Assembly (NCBI GenBank): GCA_024233515.1
Contig: JACKPO010000001.1
Span: forward strand, 186,001 to 250,000
Direction: 5' to 3'
DNA: 64,000 nt
Origin: Chlamydiales bacterium
Lineage (GTDB): Bacteria; Chlamydiota; Chlamydiia; Chlamydiales; Simkaniaceae
A model generated the notes under the pieces. That model worked only from the letters and a program-made list of their open reading frames with translations. It ran no database searches and was not told the DNA's origin. Below, piece after piece: positions 26,996 through 36,134 of this stretch. Position 1 is the stretch's first letter, and each line of letters opens with the position of its first letter. A program made the position numbers and the translations under genes.

Positions 26996-28742
26996 TCACG
27001 ACAAGGGATAAATCATCAAACTGAGGAGAACCCTCTGCAAAGAGGGCAACCTCTTCAATCAAATCATCAACAATTTTTTGTGGTGTCTCATTTCTTTTCT
27101 CTTTGAGGAACGTAATGAGCCTCCCTTCTCCAAAAAGCTCCATTGCATCGTTATGTGCCTCGACAATACCGTCGGTAAAGAGGACGATGAGATCCCCCGA
27201 TTTGAGAGTGCTTTCTCCCTGATGAACTTTTCCGAAAGGGATCACCCCTAGGGCCATCCCCTCTGTAGAGAGTTTCTCAACCTGACCTTCGGGCGTAATA
27301 CGAAGAGCTGGAAAGTGACCACAGTTTGTATATTGAAACGTTTTTGTTTTCGGATCAAAAAATGCAACAAACGCTGTCACAAAAACCCCCGTATCTCCCG
27401 TATCTTTGCAGAAGAGGTCATTCGTTTCTTTGACGATAACATCAAGTTCTTGATGAATCTCAACATAACTGCGAAGCATGGAACGAACACTTAACGAATA
27501 GAGACAAGCAGAAATCCCTTTCCCAGCTGTATCAGCAATCGTGATCATCAACCGATCTGCCGGAATAAAATCGTAGAAATCCCCTCCAACCTCTTTAGCT
27601 GCAATAAAGCGCGCCGCCATCTCCACTCCAGGAAAATCGGGAACCTTTTTCGGAAGGATCGAACGTTGCACTTCTTCCCCGATCTTGAGTTCTTTTTCAT
27701 AGGTCTCCCGTTCGATCCGCTCCCTTTGTGCAGTTTCCATATGCTCTTCAAGTGCATCGACCGTTTCATTGAACTTTTCACCTAAAAAGTTAATCTCAAA
27801 TCCAAGAGGTTCTTTCTTGAAGCGACGATTGAGGTCTCCCTGTTCAATTCCCTCCATTGCAAGGGTTAAATTACGTAAAGGTTTTCCCATTTTTTGGGTC
27901 AGGAAAAGGGCTCCTCCACCTCCAATAATCATGATCAATCCAAGCGCCACAATCACCTTCAAAATAAAGTAGGGGATATCAACAAAATTAATCGCTTTAG
28001 GAGCGGCAATGAGCAAACCAAAATTCGTTTTTGGAATGGCTCTTTCGAGAGCGACATAGGCCTCATCATGGAAAAACACTTGCACTCCAACCGGATGCTG
28101 GAGATGAATTCCTCTGATTTCTTCGTCTGTCGAGGAAAGGATGACCCCCTGATTAGAAACCAAAGAGGTCGATGAAGGATGGATCACCTCATTTTCTATC
28201 GGGAAGTTTTGCAATACATGCTCAAGGGTGAAGGCTGTTACCCATGCCCCCTCACCACTTTTTTCAACCCGTGTTAAGTAAAAAACTAGAACCGAAGGAT
28301 CAACAACAAAAACAAGCCCCTCCTCCGCCTCTCTAATGAGTCCCGTATAATCCCGCTTGAGGTAGTCAGGATTGGAAGCCATATCGGCCCGAAAATGGCC
28401 ATCGCCCTCTCGCTTAATATGGAAAAGGGCAGAAACATGATCTCTCTCTGCTAATTCTTTCAGGGTTTTTTCAGGGTTTGAAATCTTGGGAAGGAGGTAA
28501 GTGATCCCCGATAAAAATTCGAGTTCGTGACGAATGGTCCCTTCAATAAAGTCTTCTTTTTGATCCATTAAGACTTTGATAATAAAATAATTATTGTCTG
28601 TTTTGATCCTAGAATCTTCATTGTAAAGCAGACCAACAAGTGCCAGTAAGGGGAGAACCAGAAAGACAAGAGCAATCATGAGAATACGGGATGCCAGAGA
28701 TCCTCGCATCCGATAACGCTTTTCCTTTTTCCCCCGCTTCAT
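26982..28742 (-). CDS. rsbU: RsbU: membrane sensor PP2C phosphatase
   Basis: About 586 residues. A membrane helix (residues 16-38) is followed by a periplasmic sensor domain of about 260 residues, a second membrane helix, a HAMP linker (KMGKPLRNLTLAMEGIEQGDL), and a PP2C-type phosphatase with GGDFYDFI, DTAGKGISA, FTDGIVEA and DDLSLVVI. In C. trachomatis, RsbU acts in a partner-switching pathway (anti-sigma RsbW and antagonists) that tunes the main sigma factor. The start is set at 28742 (MKRGKKEKRYRM, GGGAG ribosome site); an upstream frame extension would run through the divergent gene. Only 15 bases separate it from trmH. Confidence 0.92.
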   Translation of the reverse strand: MKRGKKEKRYRMRGSLASRILMIALVFLVLPLLALVGLLYNEDSRIKTDNNYFIIKVLMDQKEDFIEGTIRHELEFLSGITYLLPKISNPEKTLKELAERDHVSALFHIKREGDGHFRADMASNPDYLKRDYTGLIREAEEGLVFVVDPSVLVFYLTRVEKSGEGAWVTAFTLEHVLQNFPIENEVIHPSSTSLVSNQGVILSSTDEEIRGIHLQHPVGVQVFFHDEAYVALERAIPKTNFGLLIAAPKAINFVDIPYFILKVIVALGLIMIIGGGGALFLTQKMGKPLRNLTLAMEGIEQGDLNRRFKKEPLGFEINFLGEKFNETVDALEEHMETAQRERIERETYEKELKIGEEVQRSILPKKVPDFPGVEMAARFIAAKEVGGDFYDFIPADRLMITIADTAGKGISACLYSLSVRSMLRSYVEIHQELDVIVKETNDLFCKDTGDTGVFVTAFVAFFDPKTKTFQYTNCGHFPALRITPEGQVEKLSTEGMALGVIPFGKVHQGESTLKSGDLIVLFTDGIVEAHNDAMELFGEGRLITFLKEKRNETPQKIVDDLIEEVALFAEGSPQFDDLSLVVIRVS

Positions 28743-28757
28743 GATATACTGCTCCCT

Positions 28758-29504
28758 ATGTCGACATATACTAAAGAAATACAGAGTCTGCAACACCCAA
28801 GCGTGAAACACCTTGTTAAACTCCGGAAGGAGAAGAGGTATCGCGCAGAGTGTCAATCCCTTTTGATCGAAGGGAGGAAGATGGTTTTTGAGTCTCCTCT
28901 CCCCCTGAAAACCCTCATTATCCTTACCGGCACCCCCATTCCCCAAAAGCTCGAGGCTGAAACCACCCTGATTGTCACTCAGGAAATCCTTGAAAAGATC
29001 AGTGGAACCAAAGCTCCTGAACCCTATCTCGCTGAAATTCCCTATCCAACATCCTTGTCTTTAGCAGGTAAAACAAAACTCCTGGCACTTGATGGAGTCA
29101 GTGATCCTGGAAATGTCGGTACCCTCATCCGAACCGCCTTAGCGCTGGGATTCGAAGGGATCTTTTTAACGGTTGGATCTGCAGACCCCTTTATGGATAA
29201 AGCTCTTCGCGCATCAAAAGGGGCCTCCCTTCACCTCCCGATTCAAATAGGAACGGAAGGAGAACTTCTCACCCTCATCGAAGAAAATCACCTCTCCCCT
29301 TACGTCGCTGATAGCAAAGGAAAAAATGAAACCTCGTTCACCTCTCCCCTCATCCTGATTCTTGGAAGTGAATCACATGGCCCTTCCAAAGTCTTCAAAG
29401 AAATCGGAACTCTCATCTCCATTCCGATGATAGGTGAAACAGAATCCTTGAATGTTGCAGTGGCAGGTGGCATTCTGATGAATAAAATCCAAGAACACCA
29501 ATGA
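28758..29504 (+). CDS. TrmH/SpoU-family RNA 2'-O-methyltransferase
   Basis: A 248-residue SPOUT methyltransferase. The N-terminal TKEIQSLQHPSVKHLVKLRKEKRYR is the RNA-binding L30e-like part; the SAM-binding knot is shown by LDGVSDPGNVGTLIRTA, ILGSESHGPS and IPMIGETESLNVAVAGGILM. It methylates a ribose in rRNA or tRNA; the site is unknown. The stop overlaps rsgA by four bases (ATGA). The start codon lies in the 15-base gap to the divergent rsbU, so its promoter must overlap the rsbU coding region. Confidence 0.9.
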   Translation: MSTYTKEIQSLQHPSVKHLVKLRKEKRYRAECQSLLIEGRKMVFESPLPLKTLIILTGTPIPQKLEAETTLIVTQEILEKISGTKAPEPYLAEIPYPTSLSLAGKTKLLALDGVSDPGNVGTLIRTALALGFEGIFLTVGSADPFMDKALRASKGASLHLPIQIGTEGELLTLIEENHLSPYVADSKGKNETSFTSPLILILGSESHGPSKVFKEIGTLISIPMIGETESLNVAVAGGILMNKIQEHQ

Positions 29505-30631
29505 AGAATATCGACGACTACTTAGATTACGAAGAGGAGTTCCATCCCAAAGGGAAACGGGAAAGTCGAAAAGAAAGGCGTGAAACGCGCGCAAAAGATC
29601 GCTCTAAATATAAAAAGAGTGATCAAGACCAAAAACGAGAACACCTCAAAAACGAAGAGCCTCCTCTTGGTGCAAACTATCTTCGTGGGCGGATTCTTTC
29701 GATTTCTCCAGAACTGATCCTCGTCTCAAGTGGCCCAGAAACCTTTCAATGTGCACTCAAAGGTTCTCTAAAAAAAGAAAAAACAAAACACAAAAATCTC
29801 ATCGCTGTTGGAGATTGGGTCCACTTTGAAAAGAAAAGTGTCGATTCAGGGGTAATCGCACACATTGAGAAACGCTCTTCTTTTCTCATCCGCGCAGAAA
29901 ATCTTTCGCGCCGCAAACAACAACTTATTGCAGCCAACATCGACCAAGTCTTTATCGTCATGTCGGTCGTCTCGCCCAAGTTTAAACCTCTCCTCGTTGA
30001 CCGCTATATTCTCTCTGCCGTTAAAGGAAACATGGAACCGATCGTTCTCCTAAACAAAATCGATCTTTTAGACAATCCCCCTGAGCAATTTTCTAAAGAA
30101 GAGATCGACGCTGAAAAACTCACCTATGAAGAATTTCTCGAAGCATACGAAACGCTCGACCTTACCGTTCTCCCCCTTAGTGTTTCAACAGGTGAAAACC
30201 TAGACCAACTTAAAAAACTCATGCAGGGGAAAACCTCCGTGTTCTCTGGACAATCTGGGGTCGGAAAATCCTCCCTGATTAACGCCACCTTTGGAAGCGC
30301 TCTTCCCATTGGCCCCATTGCCCATAAAACAAATAAAGGTTCCCACACCACAACAGCTGCTGAACTCATCCCCTTAGAAAACGATGCCTTCTGCATCGAT
30401 ACTCCAGGGATCAAAAGTTTTGGCCTTTGGGAAAACGATCCGGCCGCTATCCTTGAAATCTTCCCCGACTTTGCCATCCATGCCCCCCATTGCAAATTTA
30501 ACACCTGCACCCACGTCCACGAACCCGACTGCGCCATCAAAAAAGCTCTGGAAGACGGAACGCTCCATCCCCTTCGCTACGCCTCCTACACCACCCTTCT
30601 CGAAGACACCCCCCCAAAAGAATGGGAATAG
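29501..30631 (+). CDS. rsgA: Ribosome small-subunit GTPase RsgA
   Basis: A 376-residue circularly permuted GTPase of 30S maturation. About 60 lysine/arginine-rich residues precede the OB domain (LRGRILSISPELILVSSG). The G motifs come in permuted order: LLNKIDLL (G4), then SGQSGVGKSSLIN (G1), DTPGIKSFGL (G3). The C-terminal zinc site is HCKFNTCTHVHEPDC. The basic N-terminal extension is longer than in E. coli. It is coupled to the methyltransferase gene upstream (ATGA). Confidence 0.95.
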   Translation: MKNIDDYLDYEEEFHPKGKRESRKERRETRAKDRSKYKKSDQDQKREHLKNEEPPLGANYLRGRILSISPELILVSSGPETFQCALKGSLKKEKTKHKNLIAVGDWVHFEKKSVDSGVIAHIEKRSSFLIRAENLSRRKQQLIAANIDQVFIVMSVVSPKFKPLLVDRYILSAVKGNMEPIVLLNKIDLLDNPPEQFSKEEIDAEKLTYEEFLEAYETLDLTVLPLSVSTGENLDQLKKLMQGKTSVFSGQSGVGKSSLINATFGSALPIGPIAHKTNKGSHTTTAAELIPLENDAFCIDTPGIKSFGLWENDPAAILEIFPDFAIHAPHCKFNTCTHVHEPDCAIKKALEDGTLHPLRYASYTTLLEDTPPKEWE

Positions 30632-30635
30632 AAGA

Positions 30636-31781
30636 CTATTCCAACAATATAAGGAGTTCTTTCAAAGCTTGTTCGAAGGGAAGCGCCGTGATCCCATCAA
30701 AGTAGAGCTTGTCCTTCCCTCCGTAAAGAATGTAACGTTTTGCTTCAGGATAATCCTCTCCGAATAACTTTAAGGAACGAAGATCCTCTTGTGCGATTGT
30801 TTTTGCCCGTTTAATTTCAAATCCAAAAAGACCTCTGTTTCCATAGAGAACAAAATCAACTTCATGTTGAGCTTGCGTTCGCCAAAAATAAATCGTGTAG
30901 CCCAATTGAAGATAATCATTCACTCCACGCAAGTGCTCATAAAAGAGCGTTTCAAGAGCTGCTCCTTCTGCTTCTTCAACTCGGTCAAAAGGGCCCATGG
31001 GACGGAGCGTCCGATAGATCCCCACATCAAAAAAGTAGAACTTTGCATGGTTGATAAGCTTTCTCTTTGCACGCCTCGTGAATACGGGAACCTTCGTTGC
31101 AAGAAGAAGATCTTCCATTATTGAAAAATAGCCCTCCATGACCTTTCTAGAGACTTGAGCCTCTCTTGCAGCAGCAGAAATATTCAAAACAGATCCTTGA
31201 GAAAAACTTGCTACTTCTAATGCCCGACTGAAGGTGTCTAAATTCCGTATGAGTCCTTCTTGCATCACTTCTTCGCGGAGATAGGTCGTTACATAAGAAG
31301 CGAGGTACTCTTTAGCATCACGGTCTTTTTCAAAGGTAGAGGGTAATAATCCATATTCTAGCGCATGTGAAAGAGAAAAATCCTTTCCAAGTTCCTGATA
31401 AAGGAGGGGATGCATATGATGAATAACCGCCCTTCCTGCAAGAAGATTAACCCCTTTCTGCTTTAACTTCCGTGCGCTTGAGCCTGTTAAACCAAAACGA
31501 TACCTTTTTTCTTCAATGAGGCGATGAACCTCATTTAAGAGCTCTGGAATTCGTTGCACCTCATCCAAAATGATGAACTCCTCGAAACCTTCAGGAATTT
31601 TATCTCTTAGGGACGTCGGATCTGATAGCAATCCCCGATAGGTTTGATAGTCCAATAGATCAAAATAGAGGGCATTGGGGAAGTTTGTCTTGATCCAATG
31701 CGTTTTACCCGTCCCTCGAGGACCGAATAGGAAAAAGCTGTTTTTTAGTGGCTTACGACTTCCTAACCATCTCTGATACAT
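30636..31781 (-). CDS. AAA+ ATPase with DUF4143 C-terminal domain
   Basis: A roughly 381-residue ATPase of the group common in archaea and accessory regions of bacteria. Walker A is FGPRGTGKTHW, Walker B FIILDEVQRIPEL, and a sensor segment is LTGSSARKLKQKG. The C-terminal half includes DUF4143-like YFWRTQAQHEVDFVL and FGFEIKRAK, which resemble a PD-(D/E)xK nuclease core (D-x-E-x-K). I start at the ATG at 31781, preceded by AGGAGC; the frame is open further upstream. It lies alone between rsgA and eno and is probably acquired. Cellular role unknown. Confidence 0.88.
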   Translation of the reverse strand: MYQRWLGSRKPLKNSFFLFGPRGTGKTHWIKTNFPNALYFDLLDYQTYRGLLSDPTSLRDKIPEGFEEFIILDEVQRIPELLNEVHRLIEEKRYRFGLTGSSARKLKQKGVNLLAGRAVIHHMHPLLYQELGKDFSLSHALEYGLLPSTFEKDRDAKEYLASYVTTYLREEVMQEGLIRNLDTFSRALEVASFSQGSVLNISAAAREAQVSRKVMEGYFSIMEDLLLATKVPVFTRRAKRKLINHAKFYFFDVGIYRTLRPMGPFDRVEEAEGAALETLFYEHLRGVNDYLQLGYTIYFWRTQAQHEVDFVLYGNRGLFGFEIKRAKTIAQEDLRSLKLFGEDYPEAKRYILYGGKDKLYFDGITALPFEQALKELLILLE

Positions 31782-31802
31782 AAATTTGCTCCTGTTAAGA
31801 CA

Positions 31803-31832
31803 ATTATACCGCAATTTTTTTACCTTGCAAGG
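31803..31832 (-). promoter_or_regulatory. Promoter and palindromic operator candidate for the DUF4143 ATPase
   Basis: On the minus strand TTGCAA (31825-31830), a 16-base spacer and a perfect TATAAT (31803-31808). The -35 box lies inside the 10-bp palindrome CCTTGCAAGG (31823-31832). An AAGGTAAAAAA direct repeat flanks the site (about 31815 and 31850), so a repressor site is plausible. Confidence 0.6.
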
Positions 31833-31899
31833 CAATTTTTCTCTGATTTTTTTACCTTATCAATCAAAAAATTTCTTGAGTTTTTTAGGAAGGTTATCA

Positions 31900-33174
31900 A
31901 TGATTGAGGACATGACGAAAATAGCGAAAATTCATGGGCGTGAAATTCTTGATTCACGTGGAAACCCCACAGTAAAAGTGGAGGTCACAACCGATGGTGG
32001 AATCACAGGACGTGCAAGCGTTCCAAGTGGCGCTTCCACTGGAGAACATGAAGCAGTCGAGCTTCGTGACAACGATCCCAAACGGTACAGCGGAAAAGGC
32101 GTTCTCAAAGCAGTGGGCAATGTCAACGGCCCCCTCGCTGACCTTCTTAAAGGATGGGATATCTCTGATCAAGAAGGGATCGATCGAGCCATGATCAAAG
32201 CTGATGGGGCAGAGAATAAAGGGAACTTCGGTGCCAATGCCATTCTTGGCATTTCTCTTGCTGTGGCTCGCGCGGCAGCGATGACCAAAAAAACTCCCCT
32301 TTTTAGGTACCTTGGCAAAGAGGGAAACTTTTCCATGCCCGTGCCGATGATGAATATTCTCAATGGAGGAGCCCACGCTGATAATTCTCTCGATTTTCAA
32401 GAGTTTTTGATCCGCCCCATCGGCGCCCCCAATTTTCCTGAAGCCCTACGTTATGGCGCAGAAACCTTCCATGCCCTTAAAAAGCTCCTGAAAGAGAAAG
32501 GCCATGTCACCTCTGTTGGAGATGAAGGGGGGTTTGCTCCCAACTTAACCTCAGATGAAGAGGCGCTCGACTATATCTTAGCTGCTATCGAAAAAGTTGG
32601 ACTCAAACCTGGAAAAGATATCACCCTTGCTCTCGATTGCGCAGCTTCAGAGTTCTACGATAAAACTGAAAAAGTCTACTACGATAAAAAGCTAAAAAAT
32701 GCCGGAAAATCTTTCCAAAAACGAGATGCAAACAGGCAAATCGATGCGTTAGAAAAGCTCGTAAACAATTACCCCATCGACTCCATCGAAGATGGTCTTG
32801 ATGAAAACGATTGGGAAGGATGGAAAACCCTCACAGACCGCCTAGGCGCTAAGGTCCAGCTCGTCGGCGACGATATTTTTGTGACCAATCCCACCTTCCT
32901 TCAAAAAGGGATCGACGGTGGGGTAGCCAACGCCATCCTCGTTAAACTCAATCAAATTGGAACCCTAACAGAAACTCTCGAAACGATCGCTCTTGCTAAA
33001 AAACATAACTACGCAACGATCATCTCTCACCGCTCTGGAGAAACCGAAGACACATTTATTGCCGATCTTTCAGTCGCCACTAACGCCGGACAAATCAAAA
33101 CTGGATCTCTCTCCAGGTCCGACCGTATCGCTAAGTACAACCGCCTTCTTGCTATCGCAGAAATGATCGATTGA
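31900..33174 (+). CDS. eno: Enolase
   Basis: A 424-residue glycolytic enzyme converting 2-phosphoglycerate to phosphoenolpyruvate. It has ILDSRGNPTVKVEV, PSGASTGEHEAVELRD, the Mg-binding DCAASEF and IEDGLDENDW, GDDIFVTNP, the catalytic Lys in VKLNQIGTLTET and SHRSGETEDTFIADL. The ATG at 31900 has an AGGAAGG ribosome site at 31887-31893, so I prefer it to 31912 and to the long frame opening at 31786. In Chlamydia eno is beside rsbU; here rsgA, trmH and the ATPase lie between. Confidence 0.97.
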   Translation: MIEDMTKIAKIHGREILDSRGNPTVKVEVTTDGGITGRASVPSGASTGEHEAVELRDNDPKRYSGKGVLKAVGNVNGPLADLLKGWDISDQEGIDRAMIKADGAENKGNFGANAILGISLAVARAAAMTKKTPLFRYLGKEGNFSMPVPMMNILNGGAHADNSLDFQEFLIRPIGAPNFPEALRYGAETFHALKKLLKEKGHVTSVGDEGGFAPNLTSDEEALDYILAAIEKVGLKPGKDITLALDCAASEFYDKTEKVYYDKKLKNAGKSFQKRDANRQIDALEKLVNNYPIDSIEDGLDENDWEGWKTLTDRLGAKVQLVGDDIFVTNPTFLQKGIDGGVANAILVKLNQIGTLTETLETIALAKKHNYATIISHRSGETEDTFIADLSVATNAGQIKTGSLSRSDRIAKYNRLLAIAEMID

Positions 33175-33204
33175 TCTCCTTGCAATAAATAGCCCTCGTT
33201 CGCT

Positions 33205-33618
33205 ATGGAACAAGGAATGAGACAAGTGATTGCACTATTTGGTGAAGCAGAAAAAGGGGAACTTGGCACTCCTTTTTTTATGAAATCTCTCACGCAATTA
33301 AATGAGACACTCGGCCATCCTCCAGAGGATAGTCGTGGCCTTTTCTTTGCGATTCAGTTTCTTCTGTATGAACAAGAAGTCATCTACTTTCGTGTCAAAG
33401 AAGAGGGGTTTAGTACAAAAGATTACATGAAGGGGATGAAACATCTTCAAAATAAAAAAGAGATCGCTCATCTCACAGCTATTTGTTTGCCTGGAGTGGG
33501 AGATTCTCGGATCATCGATTCCGTCGCTCCAGTCACAGAAACACACAACGCTCTTGTCGTTACGACAGAGCAAGATCTTTACGACTATCTCACCTCTTTG
33601 CAGCTTCCCAATATTTAA
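33205..33618 (+). CDS. Conserved-looking protein of unknown function
   Basis: A 137-residue soluble protein that I do not recognise. It has no signal peptide or membrane segment. A central KDYMKGMKHLQNKKEI segment is basic, and HLTAICLPGVGDSRIIDSVAP looks like a structured core. It begins 30 bases behind eno and ends 38 bases before a secreted cupin, all on one strand, so it may be in the eno transcript. Codon use is like the neighbours. Confidence 0.65.
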   Translation: MEQGMRQVIALFGEAEKGELGTPFFMKSLTQLNETLGHPPEDSRGLFFAIQFLLYEQEVIYFRVKEEGFSTKDYMKGMKHLQNKKEIAHLTAICLPGVGDSRIIDSVAPVTETHNALVVTTEQDLYDYLTSLQLPNI

Positions 33619-33656
33619 GATTTAGATTATACTTTCTCTTTACCTGGAGGTTAAAG

Positions 33657-34088
33657 ATGAAGATGTCTTTTTTATTTTTTCTATGCATTCCTTTCCTTGC
33701 AATGGCAGCGGAAGCCGTTGTCATCGATCATACCACTCTTCCTGAGTTTGGGAAAGCAGGTGCAATGCTGAAAGGCCTTGCCACCCCTCAACTTGGAGCA
33801 AAACAGTACGAGGTATGGCATAGCACTCTAGCACCTGGAGGGTGCACACCCATCCATACGCATGAAACAGAAGAAATTGCCATTTATATAAAAGGAAAAG
33901 GGAAGGCCATTGTGGGTGGAAAAGAGATCTTCTTTGAAGCTCCGTGTACAGTGATCTATCCTGCCGATGTCGAGCACCAAGTTTTCAACACGGGAGATGA
34001 GCCGAGCGATCATATTTTAATCCTCGGCATCGATTCCACTATCGTTGATCAAGACCAAGTGGTGATGCATCTCCCTTGGAGAAAATAG
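33657..34088 (+). CDS. Secreted cupin-domain protein
   Basis: A 143-residue protein with a signal peptide (MKMSFLFFLCIPFLAMAAEA) and one cupin barrel. Cupin motif 1 is GGCTPIHTHETEEIAIYIKG (metal ligands H, H, E) and motif 2 PADVEHQVFNTG (H). The metal set is intact, so an enzyme or a sugar-binding sensor in the periplasm is possible. The TGGAGG ribosome site at 33645-33650 decides the start over a frame extending to 33483 within the previous gene. The substrate is unknown. Confidence 0.85.
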   Translation: MKMSFLFFLCIPFLAMAAEAVVIDHTTLPEFGKAGAMLKGLATPQLGAKQYEVWHSTLAPGGCTPIHTHETEEIAIYIKGKGKAIVGGKEIFFEAPCTVIYPADVEHQVFNTGDEPSDHILILGIDSTIVDQDQVVMHLPWRK

Positions 34089-34089
34089 A

Positions 34090-34875
34090 TCAGAGGAGAA
34101 AGTTTCCTGCCAGAATAGTTACAGCAGAGCCTGAAATAAGAAGGCGATCTCCCTGAACTTCTAGAAGGAGTTCTCCTCCTCTTTTTGAAGCTTGGTAAGC
34201 CTTAAACTTCGTTTGCTTGAGCTTCTGCATCCAATAAAAAGCAAGTTTGCAGTGGGCTGAACCTGTAACTGGGTCTTCATTCACACCAACGCTAGGAGCA
34301 AAAAACCGAGAAACGAAATCGTACTCACCTTTTCCCTGACCCGTCACGATAATTCCTCGACAATCAATTGTCATGAGTCCTTGAAAATTAATGTCTAACG
34401 TGCGGACGGCATCTTCATTCTCAAGCTCAACAATCATATCGTCACAAGCCTGAACAGCTTTTACCACATGGCATTGGAGTAGCTTTTGGATTTCTTTTGC
34501 TTCTATCTCATTCCCCGTTGGTTGCAGGGGAAAGTTTAATACAATTCCTTGTTCACTCTTCTCAACAAAAAGTGGTCCACTTAACGAATCAAAATGGATC
34601 ACTTCGCCCCTTTCTTTATAGCCTCTTTCAAAAAGAATATGAGATGTTGCAAGCGTTGCATGCCCACAGAGCTTGACTTCAACCAATGGGGTGAACCAAC
34701 GAATATGGAATCGACCACTCTCAAGAGGTTTCACAAATGCTGTTTCAGACAAATTCATTTCGGCTGAAATCTCCAAACAGGAAAAATCAGAAGGAAATTC
34801 TTCTACAATCACAACTGCAGCAGGATTTCCCTTAAAAGGTTTTGAGGTGAAAGCATCAACAATAAAAACTTCCAT
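34090..34875 (-). CDS. PhzF-family isomerase-like protein
   Basis: A 261-residue protein of the PhzF/YddE family (diaminopimelate-epimerase-like fold). It shows VDAFTSKPFKGNPAAVV at the N-terminus, LSETAFV with the usual catalytic Glu, RWFTPLVEVKLCGHATLATSHI, and GVNEDPVTGSAHC. The family includes isomerases of phenazine synthesis and many of unknown substrate. The start overlaps the ahpC stop (TAATG), so it is the second gene of an ahpC-phzF operon. The substrate is unknown. Confidence 0.9.
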   Translation of the reverse strand: MEVFIVDAFTSKPFKGNPAAVVIVEEFPSDFSCLEISAEMNLSETAFVKPLESGRFHIRWFTPLVEVKLCGHATLATSHILFERGYKERGEVIHFDSLSGPLFVEKSEQGIVLNFPLQPTGNEIEAKEIQKLLQCHVVKAVQACDDMIVELENEDAVRTLDINFQGLMTIDCRGIIVTGQGKGEYDFVSRFFAPSVGVNEDPVTGSAHCKLAFYWMQKLKQTKFKAYQASKRGGELLLEVQGDRLLISGSAVTILAGNFLL

Positions 34876-35456
34876 TAGCCAAAGTAAGTGGTGAGCCCCT
34901 CTTGAGTTGGCTTCATCGACTTTTCACCCTTTTGCCAGTTGGCAGGGCACACTTCGCCGTGCTCTTCGTGGAAGATGAGAGCATCGAGAAGGCGGAGAGC
35001 TTCATCAACGCTCCGGCCAAGGGGAAGATCGTTCACGAGTTGGTGACGGATGATCCCTTCCTTATCCATAAGGAATAGGCCGCGGAATGCAATGCCAGCT
35101 TCTTCATCGAGGACTTGGTAATCCCGCGCGATGTTTTTATTTAAATCTGCAACGAGAGGATAGGTCACCCCTTCGATGCCCCCCTTTACTTTGGGAGTAT
35201 TGACCCATGCCAGATGAGAAAAGTGGCTATCGACCGAGCAACCGATCACTTGAGCTCCACGCTTTTCAAACTCCCCAAGTTTTTCTTGAAACGCATGCAA
35301 CTCTGTCGGGCATACAAAGGTAAAGTCGAGGGGATAGAAAAATAAAATAACATATTTTCCATCGAATAGATCGAGAGAAAAATTTTCATTGATTTGACCG
35401 TTTGCGACGGCGTTTGCTTTAAAGTTAGGGGCCTTATTTCCGATCAGTCGTGTCAT
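34875..35456 (-). CDS. ahpC: 2-Cys peroxiredoxin (AhpC/TSA)
   Basis: A 193-residue typical 2-Cys peroxiredoxin. The peroxidatic Cys is in FYPLDFTFVCPTE, the resolving Cys in HGEVCPANW. It reduces hydrogen peroxide, organic peroxides and perhaps peroxynitrite; Chlamydia has a single AhpC (tsa, CT603). The start is placed at 35456 behind AAGGAGT; a longer frame starts 27 bases upstream. A perfect TATAAT (35482-35487, minus strand) stands upstream with a poor -35 (TTTAGT). Confidence 0.96.
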   Translation of the reverse strand: MTRLIGNKAPNFKANAVANGQINENFSLDLFDGKYVILFFYPLDFTFVCPTELHAFQEKLGEFEKRGAQVIGCSVDSHFSHLAWVNTPKVKGGIEGVTYPLVADLNKNIARDYQVLDEEAGIAFRGLFLMDKEGIIRHQLVNDLPLGRSVDEALRLLDALIFHEEHGEVCPANWQKGEKSMKPTQEGLTTYFG

Positions 35457-35501
35457 AAAAATACTCCTTGTTAAACAAGCCATTATAGCGGATAGCTGGA
35501 A

Positions 35502-36131
35502 TTAACTAAAGAGTTCTTGAGCTTTCGGGAGCCATGATTCATCACCGATTGTTGTTGAGGGACCATGCCCAGGATAGACAACGGTTTCAGGGGCAAGATG
35601 TTCTAATTTTTTGAGAGAGTGCCACATCTCTTTGGGACTTGCAGAAGGGAATGAAAGATTTCCAATCGATCCTTGAAAAAGGGTATCCCCCGAAAATAAA
35701 ATTTTCTCTTTATCGAGATAGAAGCAGACGCCGCCGGGGGTGTGCCCAGGCGTCTCAATCACAATTAACTTGAGTTTTCCCACCTCAATGATCTCTCCTT
35801 CTTGAAGGTCAAAATCAGGCTCAACCCCTTCGATCTGGTACATAAGGGGGAGACCATCACTCCCAGGCTTGACCACATTTCCGCGATCGGCAGGATGAAC
35901 ATAGACGGGAACACCAAAACTCCCCTTCACCCGCCGAAGATCCCCGATATGATCCCAATGGGAGTGAGTGAGAAGAATGGCTTTAATTTTGATCGCTGAA
36001 GCACCTCTAATGAGCGCATCATAACTTCCAGGCGCAGGATCAACGATGACTCCTTCACTTGTCTCGTTGCAGGCTAAAATATAGGCGTTAGTATCGAAAG
36101 GACCGGAAGGGTAACATTCAATGAGGGGCAA
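35502..36131 (-). CDS. MBL-fold metallohydrolase (glyoxalase II-like)
   Basis: A 209-residue metallo-beta-lactamase-fold enzyme. The metal motif THSHWDHIGD is followed by ETPGHTPGGVCF, LFSGDTLFQGSIG and YPGHGPSTTIG, typical of hydroxyacylglutathione-hydrolase-like proteins. Reading starts at a TTG (36129-36131) because the N-terminus then matches the family, and AAGGGA lies upstream, straddling the stop of the doc gene. Translation is therefore probably coupled to the toxin gene. The substrate is unknown. Confidence 0.88.
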   Translation of the reverse strand: MPLIECYPSGPFDTNAYILACNETSEGVIVDPAPGSYDALIRGASAIKIKAILLTHSHWDHIGDLRRVKGSFGVPVYVHPADRGNVVKPGSDGLPLMYQIEGVEPDFDLQEGEIIEVGKLKLIVIETPGHTPGGVCFYLDKEKILFSGDTLFQGSIGNLSFPSASPKEMWHSLKKLEHLAPETVVYPGHGPSTTIGDESWLPKAQELFS

Positions 36132-36134
36132 GGC

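Noticed and set aside
28743..28946. N-terminal extension of rsbU (68 codons)
   Set aside because: It would run through the start of the divergent methyltransferase; MKRGKKEKRYRM with a GGGAG site is the better start.
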